64,000 bases of DNA from Brassica napus (GCF_020379485.1 NC_063452.1:60037338-60101337), one strand, 5' to 3'. Shown: positions 45,744 to 55,735, numbered from the stretch's first letter. Made by a program: numbers and translations. Notes: a model not told the origin generated them from the letters alone.

Positions 45744-48272
45744 ATCCAGGAGAGTCGCGAAATGCAACGAAATATCCGAGGTCCCCCTAAGAACCTCACC
45801 GAAAAAGTTAGCATCGACGACTCAAATCCTGAGAAACATGTGAGCATCGGATCCGAGCTACCTCTCGAAACCAAAAAGGAGCTCGTCGAATTCCTAAAAC
45901 AGAATATCAAAACCTTTGCATGGACCACCAGCGACATGAAAGGCATAGATGCAAATGTCACCACTCATAAGCTCAATGTAGACCCTACTTTTAAACCGAT
46001 CAAACAGAAACGTCGTAAGCTAGGTCTAGAAAAAGCCCAAGCTGTCAACGACGAGGTCGATCGACTAACAAAGGCCGGGTCCATCCGAGAGGTACAATAC
46101 CCCGATTGGCTAGCTAACCCAGTGGTAGTAAAAAAGAAGAATGGGAAATGGAGAATCTGTGTAGACTTCACCGATTTAAACAAAGCCTGTCCTAAGGACA
46201 GCTTCCCGTTACCTCATATCGATCGTTTGGTCGAAGCAACGGCTGGACACAAGCTCTTGTCCTTTATGGATGCCTTTTCAGGATATAACCAGATTATGAT
46301 GGATCCTGAGGATCAAGAGAAAACCGCATTCATAACTGAACGAGGAACCTATTGTTACAAGGTCATGCCGTTTGGTTTGAAAAACGCGGGAGCTACCTAT
46401 CAAAGGTTAGTAAATAAAATGTTCGCTGGACAACTCGGAAAAACCATGGAAGTCTACATCGACGACATGTTAGTCAAATCCTCAAAGGGGGAGGACCACA
46501 TCTCCCATCTAAGAGAATGTTTCGAAATCCTCAACAAATACGACATGAAGCTAAACCCAGCTAAGTGTACCTTCGGAGTACCTTCCGGCGAATTCCTAGG
46601 TTACCTCGTAACCGAAAGAGGCATCGAAGCCAACCCGAAACAAATAGCGACATTCCTGGAAATGCCATCACCTAAAACGACCAGAGAGGTACAAAGATTG
46701 ACCGGACGGATCGCAGCACTAAATCGATTCATCTCCAGGTCCACCGATAAATGCCTTCCATTCTATAAACTTCTGAAAAATAATAAGAAGTTCTTATGGG
46801 ATGAAAAGTGCGAAGAAGCCTTCAAACAGCTGAAGGCTTACCTCTCGGAACCTCCGATACTATCCAAACCTGTAGTAGGAGAACCACTGTACCTGTACCT
46901 CGCCGTGTCGGCAGCTGCAGTCAGCGGAGTGCTAGTACGAGAGGAACAAAACGAACAGAGACCTGTCTATTATACTAGCAAAAGCTTAATAGACGCCGAG
47001 ACGAGATATCCCACCATGGAAAAACTAGCCCTAGCAGTCGTGACAGCTGCCAGGAAGCTGCGACCTTATTTCCAATCGCACTCGATCATCGTAATGACCT
47101 CACAACCATTACGGACGATTCTGCATAGCCCTAGCCAATCCGGACGATTAGCAAAATGGGCTATAGAGCTCAGCGAGTACGACATCGAGTACAGACCCCG
47201 AGCAGCAGCAAAAGCTCAGGTCCTCGCCGATTTCGTTATTGAGCTAGCATCCGAACATCTAGACCAGGAAACAGAGGTTCCGAAATGGAGCCTATACGTG
47301 GACGGAGCCTCGTCAAGGCAAGGCTCCGGTGTCGGTTTAAGACTAACCTCCTCAGCCGGAGAAACCATCGAACAATCCTATAGACTTGGATTTAACGCTT
47401 CCAACAACGAGGCCGAGTACGAAGCACTAATCGCTGGATTAAAGCTCGCCCTGAGCCTCGGAATTCGGGAGCTAAACGCCTACAGCGACTCGCAGCTGGT
47501 AGCTAGCCAGTTTCACGGGGAATACGAAACAAGGGACGAAAGAATGGGGGCATACCTCGAGGTCGTCCTAAACCTCACAAAGCAGTTTGACAAGTTCGAG
47601 CTAACGAGGATCCCACGAGGGGAGAACTCCTCAGCAGACGCGCTCGCCGCATTAGCTTCCACATCCGACCCTCTCGTAAAACGAATTATACCCGTGGAAG
47701 GAATCGAGAAGCCAAGTATCGACATAGCTACCAAGGCTGAGATGGATAGCAAACCAAAGGAAAAAATAGAGGATAACAGCCTCCCGACGGTAGCTACCCA
47801 AGTTTTCACGACATTCTGGTTCCCGAAAACTAGAACACGCAGCTTTAGAAAGCACACCTCCAGGAAAGCAACCCAGAACCCGGAAAACAACGACAAAAGT
47901 GAAGGTACTCACCGAAGTTCAGACTCCCTAGAGCCTAACTCTACGAGTACCTCCGGGGGCACCATCCAGACCTCGGAGCCACTTGTCTATAAAGTCCAAA
48001 CAAGAAGCCGCACCGCTCTTAAAAACGCATCTAGGAACGCTACACAAACCACAGGGGATAACGAGGAAATTGGAGATATTCCTCAGAACCCAGAACCTAC
48101 TCCAACGAATATCTCCGGGGGCACCACGGCACCAGGTCCCGAACAGGAATCTCCCTCCTCTCTTCACAACAAAGTTGTAGGGAGAGAAGACTGGAGAATA
48201 CCGATCATGGATTACATCCTAGAGGGAAAAATTCCACCCAACAAGTGGGAGGCTCGAAAACTCAAAGCTTAG
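45735..48272 (+). CDS. Tat retrotransposon RT, RNase H and second RNase H
   Basis: Reached by readthrough of the amber codon; the first ATG is at 45,762. Residues are counted from that ATG. Reverse transcriptase has FMDAFSGYNQIMM (about 167) and catalytic YIDDMLVKS (about 230). The normal Ty3/gypsy RNase H follows (VSAAAVSGVLVREEQ, about 385). A second, separate RNase H domain occupies about 506-632, with VDGASSRQGSG, NNEAEYEAL, YSDSQLVAS and SADALAALAS holding the four acidic catalytic positions. A linker of about 180 residues with a duplicated Ser/Thr-rich module leads to a stop at 48,272. Integrase continues in another frame, so the frame is broken at the linker's end. Confidence 0.9.
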   Translation, partial: QLQIQESREMQRNIRGPPKNLTEKVSIDDSNPEKHVSIGSELPLETKKELVEFLKQNIKTFAWTTSDMKGIDANVTTHKLNVDPTFKPIKQKRRKLGLEKAQAVNDEVDRLTKAGSIREVQYPDWLANPVVVKKKNGKWRICVDFTDLNKACPKDSFPLPHIDRLVEATAGHKLLSFMDAFSGYNQIMMDPEDQEKTAFITERGTYCYKVMPFGLKNAGATYQRLVNKMFAGQLGKTMEVYIDDMLVKSSKGEDHISHLRECFEILNKYDMKLNPAKCTFGVPSGEFLGYLVTERGIEANPKQIATFLEMPSPKTTREVQRLTGRIAALNRFISRSTDKCLPFYKLLKNNKKFLWDEKCEEAFKQLKAYLSEPPILSKPVVGEPLYLYLAVSAAAVSGVLVREEQNEQRPVYYTSKSLIDAETRYPTMEKLALAVVTAARKLRPYFQSHSIIVMTSQPLRTILHSPSQSGRLAKWAIELSEYDIEYRPRAAAKAQVLADFVIELASEHLDQETEVPKWSLYVDGASSRQGSGVGLRLTSSAGETIEQSYRLGFNASNNEAEYEALIAGLKLALSLGIRELNAYSDSQLVASQFHGEYETRDERMGAYLEVVLNLTKQFDKFELTRIPRGENSSADALAALASTSDPLVKRIIPVEGIEKPSIDIATKAEMDSKPKEKIEDNSLPTVATQVFTTFWFPKTRTRSFRKHTSRKATQNPENNDKSEGTHRSSDSLEPNSTSTSGGTIQTSEPLVYKVQTRSRTALKNASRNATQTTGDNEEIGDIPQNPEPTPTNISGGTTAPGPEQESPSSLHNKVVGREDWRIPIMDYILEGKIPPNKWEARKLKA

Positions 48273-49441
48273 CAGCAAGATACTGTATAATCGAGTCAGC
48301 CCTCCACAAACGAAGTGTCTCCGGACCTTACCTAAAATGCGTTCACGGCCTAGTAGCTATGAAACTCATGAAGGAAATGCACGACGGTTCCTGTGGAAAC
48401 CATTCCGGAGGCAGAGCCTTAGCCATCCGAATAAAAAGACAAGGCTACTTCTGGCCTACCATTATCGCAGATTGTGAGGTCTACTCCTCATCGTGCGACA
48501 AATGCCAAAGGCATGCACCGATCATACACCAACCAGCGGAAAAGCTGTCTAACATATCAGCTCCCTACCCATTCATGAGGTGGTCTATGGACATTATAGG
48601 TCCATTAGTACCTTCAGGGAAAGGAAAGAAGTTACTAAACCTCCTGGTCCTAACCGACTACTTCACGAAATGGATTGAAGCTGAAGCTTTCCAACAAATA
48701 AACAGATTCGAGGTCGAAGGATTTGTTTGGAAAAACATCGTATGCAGGCATGGCGTCCCATACGAAATCGTAACCGACAATGGAGGACAGTTCATATCCC
48801 ACGACTTCAAAAGTTTCTGCGATAAATGGAACATCCGCCTCACCTTCTCATCACCTCGGCGACCTCAAGGGAACGGACAGGCGGAGGCTGCCAACAAATC
48901 AGTTTTAGCAAACCTCAAGAAACGCCTAGGAGCCCAAAAGGAGCTTTGGTCGGAAAAACTACCCGAAGTACTATGGGCCTGCCGAACCACCCCACGAAAA
49001 GCTACAGAGGAAACTCCCTTCTCCTTAGCTTACGGGATGGAAGCTGTCGTCCCAGCAGAAACCACCGCAGGTAGCCTCAGACGGGAGCTCTGCACCTCAA
49101 ATCCCGCAGCTAATAACCAGCTCCTGATGGATAGCCTCGACCTGATCGAGGAAAGACGAGACCAAGCCTTGCTTCGCATTCAAAATTATCAGCAAGCAAT
49201 GGCACGACACTACAATTCCAAAGTAAGGCCCCGACAGTTCGCCGTAGGGGACCTAGTGCTTAGGAAAGTGTTCGAAGGAACAAAGGAACCGGGAGCTGGA
49301 AAGTTAGGAACCAACTGGGAAGGACCCTACCGAATTATCCACATAGTACGACCCGGAGTTTACAAACTCCAGAAGGTACGAACCGGGGTACCTGAAATCC
49401 GATCGTGGAATGCCACGAACCTCAAAAGATACTATCATTAG
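48245..49441 (+). CDS. Tat retrotransposon integrase (frame-shifted from RT)
   Basis: Open frame of about 398 codons with no ATG at its start, overlapping the end of the RT/RNase H frame by 28 bases in a different phase. It has the zinc-binding HHCC region (HDGSCGNHSG then SSCDKCQRHA), the DDE core (WSMDIIGPL, VTDNGGQFIS, PQGNGQAEAANKS) and a C-terminal GPY/F-like end (NWEGPYRIIHI). Integrase inserts the cDNA into the genome. Phase analysis indicates that a single-base-type change near 48,255-48,275 separated it from RNase H. No canonical slippery heptamer is visible there, so I read this as a mutation and not programmed frameshifting. Confidence 0.88.
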   Translation: MGGSKTQSLAARYCIIESALHKRSVSGPYLKCVHGLVAMKLMKEMHDGSCGNHSGGRALAIRIKRQGYFWPTIIADCEVYSSSCDKCQRHAPIIHQPAEKLSNISAPYPFMRWSMDIIGPLVPSGKGKKLLNLLVLTDYFTKWIEAEAFQQINRFEVEGFVWKNIVCRHGVPYEIVTDNGGQFISHDFKSFCDKWNIRLTFSSPRRPQGNGQAEAANKSVLANLKKRLGAQKELWSEKLPEVLWACRTTPRKATEETPFSLAYGMEAVVPAETTAGSLRRELCTSNPAANNQLLMDSLDLIEERRDQALLRIQNYQQAMARHYNSKVRPRQFAVGDLVLRKVFEGTKEPGAGKLGTNWEGPYRIIHIVRPGVYKLQKVRTGVPEIRSWNATNLKRYYH

Positions 49442-49454
49442 GTACCTAAAACCC

Positions 49455-49500
49455 CTGAACTACGTTTGGCTTGATCCCTTGACTGGGTACGTAGGCAACT
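49455..49500 (+). other. Conserved post-integrase motif of Tat elements
   Basis: GAACTACGTTTGGCTTGATC followed by GACTGGGTACGTAGGCAAC lies 14 bases after the integrase stop. I recall ACTACG...TACGTAGGCA sequences at this place in many plant Tat-type elements; their role is not known to me. Confidence 0.55.
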
Positions 49501-49664
49501 CCGTCATGAGTGCAGCCCCAACCTCTTCTCACCAACCTCCTCACCTAAGCCAAAGGGGCAGGTGTTACCAAGAACACTTAGCCTAAAAATAGTTACTGTG
49601 TAAATAATCTGAATCATGTATTCTCTGATATCTGATATTAATAAAACGATTGATTCAGTTTCAT

Positions 49665-50035
49665 AAACATCAAAGGTCTTAAAACCCTCCAAGAAAATTT
49701 AGGTCCCCCTAAATCGGGACCTAAGCTCAACAATCTCGAATACATTCAGGTCCCTAAAAACCTGAACCTAAGGTCTTAAAATCCTTAATACACCCAAAGG
49801 TCTTAAAATCCTTAATACACCCAAAGGTCTTAAAATCCTTAACATAAACCAAGGTCTTAAAATCCTTAACAATCAGGTCCTAAAATCCTTAACATAAACT
49901 AAGGTCTTAAAATCCTTAACAATCAGCAAGGTCCTAAAATCCTAATCAAAACCAAAAGGTCTTGAAACCCTTATCAAAATCGAAAGGTCTTAAAATCCTA
50001 AAGAATCAGGAAAATCCCGAAATTCCTCAATTCCA
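49665..50035 (+). repeat. Tandem AAGGTCTTAAAATCCTTAA repeats in element spacer
   Basis: About ten degenerate copies of AAGGTCTTAAAATCCTTAA with 5-12 base variable joints (AATACACCC, CATAAACC, CAATCAG). Variants with CAGGTCCTAAAATCC and CAGGTCCC continue to about 50,160. They fill the non-coding space between integrase and the antisense gene. Internal tandem repeats are a known habit of Tat elements. Confidence 0.85.
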
Positions 50036-50521
50036 TCCGTTAAACTTCAAAGGCCTCGAAGTCCTTCGAATTAACTCAGGTCCCTATAAATCTAAATCCA
50101 GGTTCCTACGAACCTGAACAACCAGGTCCCAGAACCTTTCGAATCGGACTCAGGTCCCCGAGCTAAAATCAAGAACTTCTCTTTAAGGTTATCACGACCG
50201 AATATCCATTAAGCTAAATGCTTATCATAAATAAAGACTAAAGGTCCTAATCCGACTCAACGATGACGGCACACAACTCATCTGAGATTCGCAATCACTA
50301 TGATTAAATGAAACGAGGTTAAGTTCAAAAACTTAAAACAGAAATAATAGCCACGATTTAAACATAAGAAAGGGTTTAAAAACCTCCCCAGGCTATTGAA
50401 ATCCAGCAAGCGTTAAGGTTTAAAGGCCTCCTCAGGCACTAAGTCACAAAACATAACGAAACAAAGCCCTTAGGCCGAAGTCTTAAAAACACAAAACATA
50501 AAGTTAAAAGAGCCGTAGCTC

Positions 50522-53017
50522 TCAATCTTCCTTCTCTTCCTGAATCGGATCACCAGCACCGGCAGGAACTCCCTCATCGACCACATTGCCGTCACCTCCT
50601 ATTGCTGCCTCGACTGGAGCTAAGTCAGGAGCCATCAAACCCAAATTAGAGCCATACTCCCCAGAAAAGGATGGATTAAACATGTTAATCTCGAAAGTAC
50701 CTGAACTCTCCGAGATCTGGGGAAGAGGAAGCTTGCTGACCGAGAAGTCAGAGACTTGAGCCTTCTCATACGCAGTTGTCGCTTCTGGTAATAAGGCCAC
50801 CAATTGGTTGTACTCCTCTTCAACGCTTTGGATCTTGTTGTTCAGCATATCCTTCAAGAGGTCGGCATTAGCTTGGAGCTCCTGAGCGTACACCAAAGCG
50901 TCGACCTCATCTTTCTTCCTAGCAAACTTCTCCTTAACACAGACCAGGATCTTGCCGTAAGCTTCGGCGACTTCTTTCTTCCCTTCCCTGACAGCCAGCT
51001 TGACTTCAGCTTCCTTGTTCTTCTGGCTATCCCGGGATGAGGCAATGAGCTCACGTACTTGATGCTCAGCTATCTTTCGAGCAGCCTCTAAATCATTGAT
51101 CCTCCTGCTCTTCACCTGGATATCGAGCTTTTGACTCTCGATCTCTCCTTGCTGAGCATCGGCCTTCGAGCCTAGCCTCGTCACTTCGGCTTCGAGTTCA
51201 GAAATTCGAACCCGGGCTTGGTCAAGATCGGTTTTGGCTGCCTTAACCATCTCGGTAACCTCAGCAAGTTCACCAGCATTGGGGGCAGCACACAGAGCAT
51301 TCTCAAACCTGAGCTGGGCCCTGTTAACAGCCCCAGCCAACTGCAATAAATCCAAAGAAAATATATATATATATCATCGTCTCCAAAGAATGTAAACAAA
51401 TAACAGATAGAGATCACGTACCTGACCCATACAGTGGGCAATATCGAGATACTCATCTCGGTTAGTCAGGTCCTTGAGCGCTGGAAGGGGACATCCCACG
51501 CTCTTCAGGTGCCTCATTATCGCAGCTAGGCCCCAAGAGTCATCCAGGATCGACCCAGGCTTCGAATGGGTAAAGCTCCACCCAACAGTCCCTCCTCTAG
51601 AGGACGAGGAAGAAGAACGGATGGAAGCTCCGCCCTGATCGATCCTGGGCCTCTTGTGTCTCGACGGCTCGATCTCAGAGGTACCCTTCGGAGCCTGGTA
51701 GTCAGCCTCCGGCACCTGGACCTCAGGGAGAGGAGCAGCATCCTGAGCTACAACCTCAGTTGGAGTAGTCTCGACAACAGGTTTGGATCCTCCGTCGTCC
51801 AAAACTTCCTTCATTGAGATAAGGAACGATCCTCCTTGGTTCCTGTCGCTTCCACGAGAAGCACTGGCAGCTTTAGAGGGGTTACCCCTAGAACGGAATG
51901 ACGGTCGCAGAGTCATGTCACCTGGCTGAGACTTTTCAGTTCCCGAAGCACTAGCACCAGTTGAGATCGATACAACCGAATCGCCTGCCGAAACTGGAAC
52001 AATGGAAATCCTTAAGTTTAAAAACTTCAAAGCGATAAAATCATTGAAAAGGTTCTGACAAGAACTCACTCTCAAGGTTCTCAGCAGGAATGGGATCTTG
52101 GAAAGAGGCGTTGTAGGTATCTGGGAATCTGGCTGCACTTATTCGAGAAGTGGTGTAGGCCACCCAGGTACAGGGACTCTGTTGCAACTTGCGGTATAGA
52201 GCCCTGGTGAGCTTGGTAGAGAGCTTCGGGGGATCTTCGATTTCTGCAAGTAAATCAGAGCAAAAGGTTACTCGGCCATAAATGAATAAAACAAAAAAAA
52301 ATATCCCTAGAATTCCTAACCAGATGGATTAGTCCAAGTGACCCTAAGGTTCCGACCCACAGGAACCGTCGAAGGATCAACTTTAACGTAAAAATACTTC
52401 TTCCTCCAGTCATCATCACTACTAGAGAATCTGAAGATAACATGATTGGGACGACTAGGGAGGTAGTAGGTCCCGGTACCACCCTCCTTAGAGGCGCTTT
52501 CCTTCAGGGAAAAGAGGCTCATAAGTTCGGTAAGACCGACGCTAACCCCCTCCTCTTTGGACCTAGTGATAAAGCCGTTTATCACCCGGATAACCGAGGG
52601 ACAGAGTTGGGAAAGGGCTAACTGATAATGATCTAGTAGATCAAGCAGTAGGGTCGGAAGAGGAAATCTCAAGTGAGACTTGGAGATGTACTTCTCATGG
52701 CAACAGAACCAACCCTCCGGAGCGGTCTCGGGGGTTTCGTCAGAATTACAGGCACGGCCAAGCTCCTTTTGGGCGAGAGCTTGAACCATGAGGTTAACCA
52801 CGTCTTGATTTTTCAGCAACGAAGGCGAGTGAGGACTGCTCCCACTAGAATCGTCTTTCTTCTTCCGTTTAGAAACTCTGGTCGCGATTGCCTCCCTGGC
52901 TGTCTTTTTCCCCTTCCTCATCTTGGCTCCGATTTCTTGCTTAACTTTCAGTAGTTTAGCTCCAGAAGCAGAGGGAGGCATCCCGGATTCCCCGGAACCT
53001 TCTTTCGGATGATCCAT
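50522..53017 (-). CDS. Antisense spliced gene inside the Tat element
   Basis: Four minus-strand exons, 53017-52321, 52243-52070, 51993-51422 and 51340-50522, have GT-AG introns of 77, 76 and 81 bp and join in frame to 753 codons. Residues 1-60 are Lys/Arg-rich. Residues 100-235 resemble the putative gypsy-type transposon domain (Transposase_28, PF04195): ISKSHLRFPLPTLLLDLLDH and VIFRFSSSDDDWRKKYFYVK. Exon 2 encodes LYRKLQQSPCTWVAYTTSRI. Exon 3 is Ser/Pro-rich with a basic SRHKRPR. Exon 4 encodes a long coiled coil (ARVRISELEAEVTRLGSKAD to about residue 680) and an acidic C terminus. A TATAAA on this strand lies about 170 bases upstream (53,187-53,192). Function is unknown; a chromatin or regulatory role is speculation. 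Confidence 0.85.
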
Positions 53018-53399
53018 AGTATGGGAAGGTTAAGGAGAAAATCGATTGCAAGGTTTGGGAGAGAATTTGCAGAGAAAAGTAACGAGGAAGATAAAAAAAT
53101 CGCAGTAAAATAAAGAGAGAGAAGTTACCTTGAAAACCGAACGGAGGCGTGGAGAAAGTGGAAGGCTAGCAGTTAATGTTCACCGCTTTATATCCCATCA
53201 CCTCTCGAGATTCGGAAAAGTCATTTCAAACCCTCTCCATCTGAACCATAGATTCTGCCAAACGTAATAAAGACCGTTAGATCGAGTAAGCTGAATCTAA
53301 ATAGGATAAGAACTAATCATTATCTTAACGAAAAGATAAGATCGATAGCTAGATTCTAGCTTCCGAGACAAAGGATTTTATTCGGAAGCTGGGGGCAAC
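53018..53399 (-). promoter_or_regulatory. Promoter region of antisense gene; PPT of the element
   Basis: Between the antisense start codon and the 3' LTR. TATAAA on the minus strand at 53,192-53,187 could direct antisense transcription. A purine-rich GAAGCTGGGGGCAAC just before the 3' LTR (53,385-53,399) is the likely polypurine tract for plus-strand DNA synthesis. Confidence 0.55.
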
Positions 53400-53903
53400 T
53401 GTTGGACCCGAATATGACCCTCAGGTGAGGTACCGATAAGCGTGAGCTAGCATGTGGGTTGCGATAAGCCCATCATAACAAAGGGAGCTGAAAGCCGAGC
53501 TGACGACTGGACCTGGGAGACATCATAGCAGAGGTCACGACAGAAAGTGAGCTAACACCATAAGAGACTCGGTCAAGAGGAGCCTAAAGCGAGCTCCGTA
53601 ATTGAAGCCAAATATCTAGGAGAATAGTTGAAGGGTTGCCAACGAAACCTAGACTATATAAAGATGGAGAAGATAAAAGACAAGGGGGATCTCTTTTCCA
53701 TACATCAACTTTTGTACTAGATTAAAAGCATTACGTATTCTTTAGCAGTCATCTCAAGATACATTCCTTTGTATTCATCATCTTTCAACTCATCAATAAA
53801 ATCATATTCATTCTTCAAGTTTATTTACGGGATTCAGCCCACGATTCTCATTCATCTCTCTTGACCTAACCTAAATCTAAGAAGTGAAACCTTGTCTCTC
53901 ACA
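53400..53903 (+). repeat. 3' LTR, 504 bp
   Basis: Same length as the 5' LTR with two substitutions by eye, no gaps. Followed by the target duplication AAGCA (53,904-53,908) and then the interrupted LINE ORF2. Confidence 0.95.
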
Positions 53904-54311
53904 AAGCATACACCACTTTTCTCTTCTATTGACTCCAATCCTTGAGATTCTCTCCCATACTATATTCTTCCCTTCAGAACTGGGTTCTCCATATATACAA
54001 GAAAGATAAAAACTGACTTCTCCAAACTGAACCTGCATGTCAATGAGATTCTTATCCGCAAATTTGAAGTCCAACTTGATCTCGTTTTTCCAAAATACTG
54101 CCAAGCCACCACTCAAGCCTCTAGGCTCCACCGTAAACACCCTATCATAACCTAACCACTGCTGTAAATCCACCAAAATATCCCTGCACTTCTTAGTCTC
54201 CATCAAGAACATGATCTCCGGAAGATACGTACGCCGAATCTCCTGGAGTCTCTGGATTGTCAGGTCTTGAGTACGCCCCAAACCCTGGCAATTCCAGCTG
54301 AAAATGCTCAT
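53904..54311 (-). pseudogene. LINE ORF2, 5' part (endonuclease start)
   Basis: The ATG at 54,311 opens with SIFSWNCQGLGRTQDLTI, the start of APE-type LINE endonucleases, then EIMFLMETKK and SGGLAVFWKN. It runs into the LTR junction at about 53,908 within EKWCML. The remaining ORF2 resumes at 42,544 in the same phase once the target duplication is discounted. It starts 59 bases after the ORF1 stop, as in bicistronic plant L1 elements. Confidence 0.93.
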
Positions 54312-54370
54312 TTAAGCGTTGGGCGATCCCTCCCTTGGGATCACCTTTGGGGTTTTAGACTTCGCCGAAA

Positions 54371-55735
54371 CTAGAAGTTCCCCACAACACTCTTATCTGC
54401 TGCTTTGTCCCACATCACCCCCTCAGTCTTATCAGCCAACAACAAAGGTCTAGGCTTTCTCCTTGATTTTGGGGGCCGTCTTCGCTGGTACACTTTCTTC
54501 TTGGTCCCGGTCGAAGCACAAAGTTCCAAGAAACCAGTGCTAAATACCGTTGAACCTTCAGAAGTGGCCATAAAATTATAGCCAACGTACACCTCATCAC
54601 TTAACGTCCTAGCCATATTCCCAGCGTTCCACTGCCCTGCTGAACCAGCTCTGATTGCAGATGCCATCAATTTCTCTGACTGCAACCTGCCCTCTTTCGG
54701 TTTCTGAAGGTCCTCATAGCTGTAAACCACTCCTTTTCCTTTATTAAAATCTTGAGATATAACAGGAGGAGCCTCGAGTCTTAGAACAGTACGCTGCAGC
54801 ATAGGATCTTGCTCCACCGCTGTTACCGAGCTTCTCACTCTTTCTTCCCTAACAATCCGATCCTCATCTGTTGCCAGCATCAAGTACTGTCTCATCTCAT
54901 CCAGAACTTCTTTCACAATTTTCGGCTTCCCTGTCACCGCACTAGTCCCCACCAGATCTTCAGTGAGAACCCCATAGAGAGGATCATCTTCATGTAATAC
55001 AACCTTTTTTAGTTCCAACTCCTTAGAGATCGCTTGACGCCTCGCAAAAGCTTCATCTTTTCTTCTCTTCACAACCAAGGGACATATACTTTGCTCATGG
55101 TTAAGCCTGAAGCAGGTGAAACACCTCTTCTGGATCCTTTCATAGTTGTAGTGGATGGTCACCGGTTTAGCTCCTTTGATGTTTATGACTCTAGACGTCT
55201 TCAATGAGTTCGCCACATTGAACTTAACTAGAACCCTCTCGTAAGGTTGTGTTTGAGGCTTTGTGGGGTCGAAGATAAACTCCTTCACTTCTCCAACCAA
55301 GTCACCAAGTGCCATAATAGCTTCCTTTGTGTAATAGTTTATCGGGATGTTGCTTATACGAACCCACAAAGAAATAAACTGCAGATAATCATCCGGTGGC
55401 TCTTCCACCCACCTCTCAATCGCCAAAGCCCACTCATTAAACGTATGGACCCCTTTCTCCAAAACATCGAGCAGGTCATGTTCATGGTCGAAGAAGAACT
55501 GAAACCGCTCCTGAGACAGAGCCACTCCTCGACATTTGCCTTCCTTTGACCACTTTCCGGGCATTCTCCAGATCAGAGTAGACATCTTCTGACACTCTGG
55601 ATTTAACATTCTACCCACCAAACTTAGCTTATTCTTCTCATTCGAACAAAACCCCGGCAGATCCGGCATGTCGAACGGTTTATCTTCTTCCTCCAAAGAC
55701 AGAGCCATCAAAGCTCTATCCATTGCAGCCGACAT
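54371..55735 (-). CDS. LINE ORF1 (DUF4283 and CCHC zinc knuckle)
   Basis: An intact frame of 454 codons. The N-terminal half (about residues 30-170) fits DUF4283, with LVGRMLNPECQKMSTLIWRM and FISLWVRISNIPINYYTKEA. A CCHC zinc knuckle, CFTCFRLNHEQSIC (205-218), follows, then a variable, basic C-terminal part. ORF1 proteins of plant L1 elements bind element RNA as a nucleoprotein. This ORF is open while ORF2 is broken, so protein could be made but cannot act in cis with its own ORF2. Confidence 0.9.
   Translation of the reverse strand: MSAAMDRALMALSLEEEDKPFDMPDLPGFCSNEKNKLSLVGRMLNPECQKMSTLIWRMPGKWSKEGKCRGVALSQERFQFFFDHEHDLLDVLEKGVHTFNEWALAIERWVEEPPDDYLQFISLWVRISNIPINYYTKEAIMALGDLVGEVKEFIFDPTKPQTQPYERVLVKFNVANSLKTSRVINIKGAKPVTIHYNYERIQKRCFTCFRLNHEQSICPLVVKRRKDEAFARRQAISKELELKKVVLHEDDPLYGVLTEDLVGTSAVTGKPKIVKEVLDEMRQYLMLATDEDRIVREERVRSSVTAVEQDPMLQRTVLRLEAPPVISQDFNKGKGVVYSYEDLQKPKEGRLQSEKLMASAIRAGSAGQWNAGNMARTLSDEVYVGYNFMATSEGSTVFSTGFLELCASTGTKKKVYQRRRPPKSRRKPRPLLLADKTEGVMWDKAADKSVVGNF

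Larger units (their letters stand above)
42545..53903 (+). mobile_element. Tat-lineage Ty3/gypsy LTR retrotransposon, 11.36 kb
   Basis: Identical-length LTRs (42,545-43,048 and 53,400-53,903), TG...CA ends and a 5-bp target duplication AAGCA (42,540-42,544 and 53,904-53,908) define the element. Order: 5' LTR, primer site, gag-protease, amber codon, RT-RNase H plus a second RNase H, integrase, a repeat-rich spacer, an antisense spliced gene, 3' LTR. The second RNase H, the long spacer and the antisense extra ORF are features of the Tat branch. The LTRs differ at two of 504 positions, so the insertion is young. A one-base-type frameshift between the RNase H linker and integrase suggests this copy is defective for a full polyprotein. 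Confidence 0.95.

Noticed and set aside
48245..48280. Programmed -1 frameshift between RNase H and integrase
   Set aside because: No X-XXY-YYZ heptamer or clear stem-loop is visible, and Tat Pol is normally one frame; a mutation is simpler.
49665..50035. CRISPR-like regular repeats with spacers
   Set aside because: The nucleus of a plant does not carry CRISPR arrays, and the units are degenerate with very short joints inside a retrotransposon.
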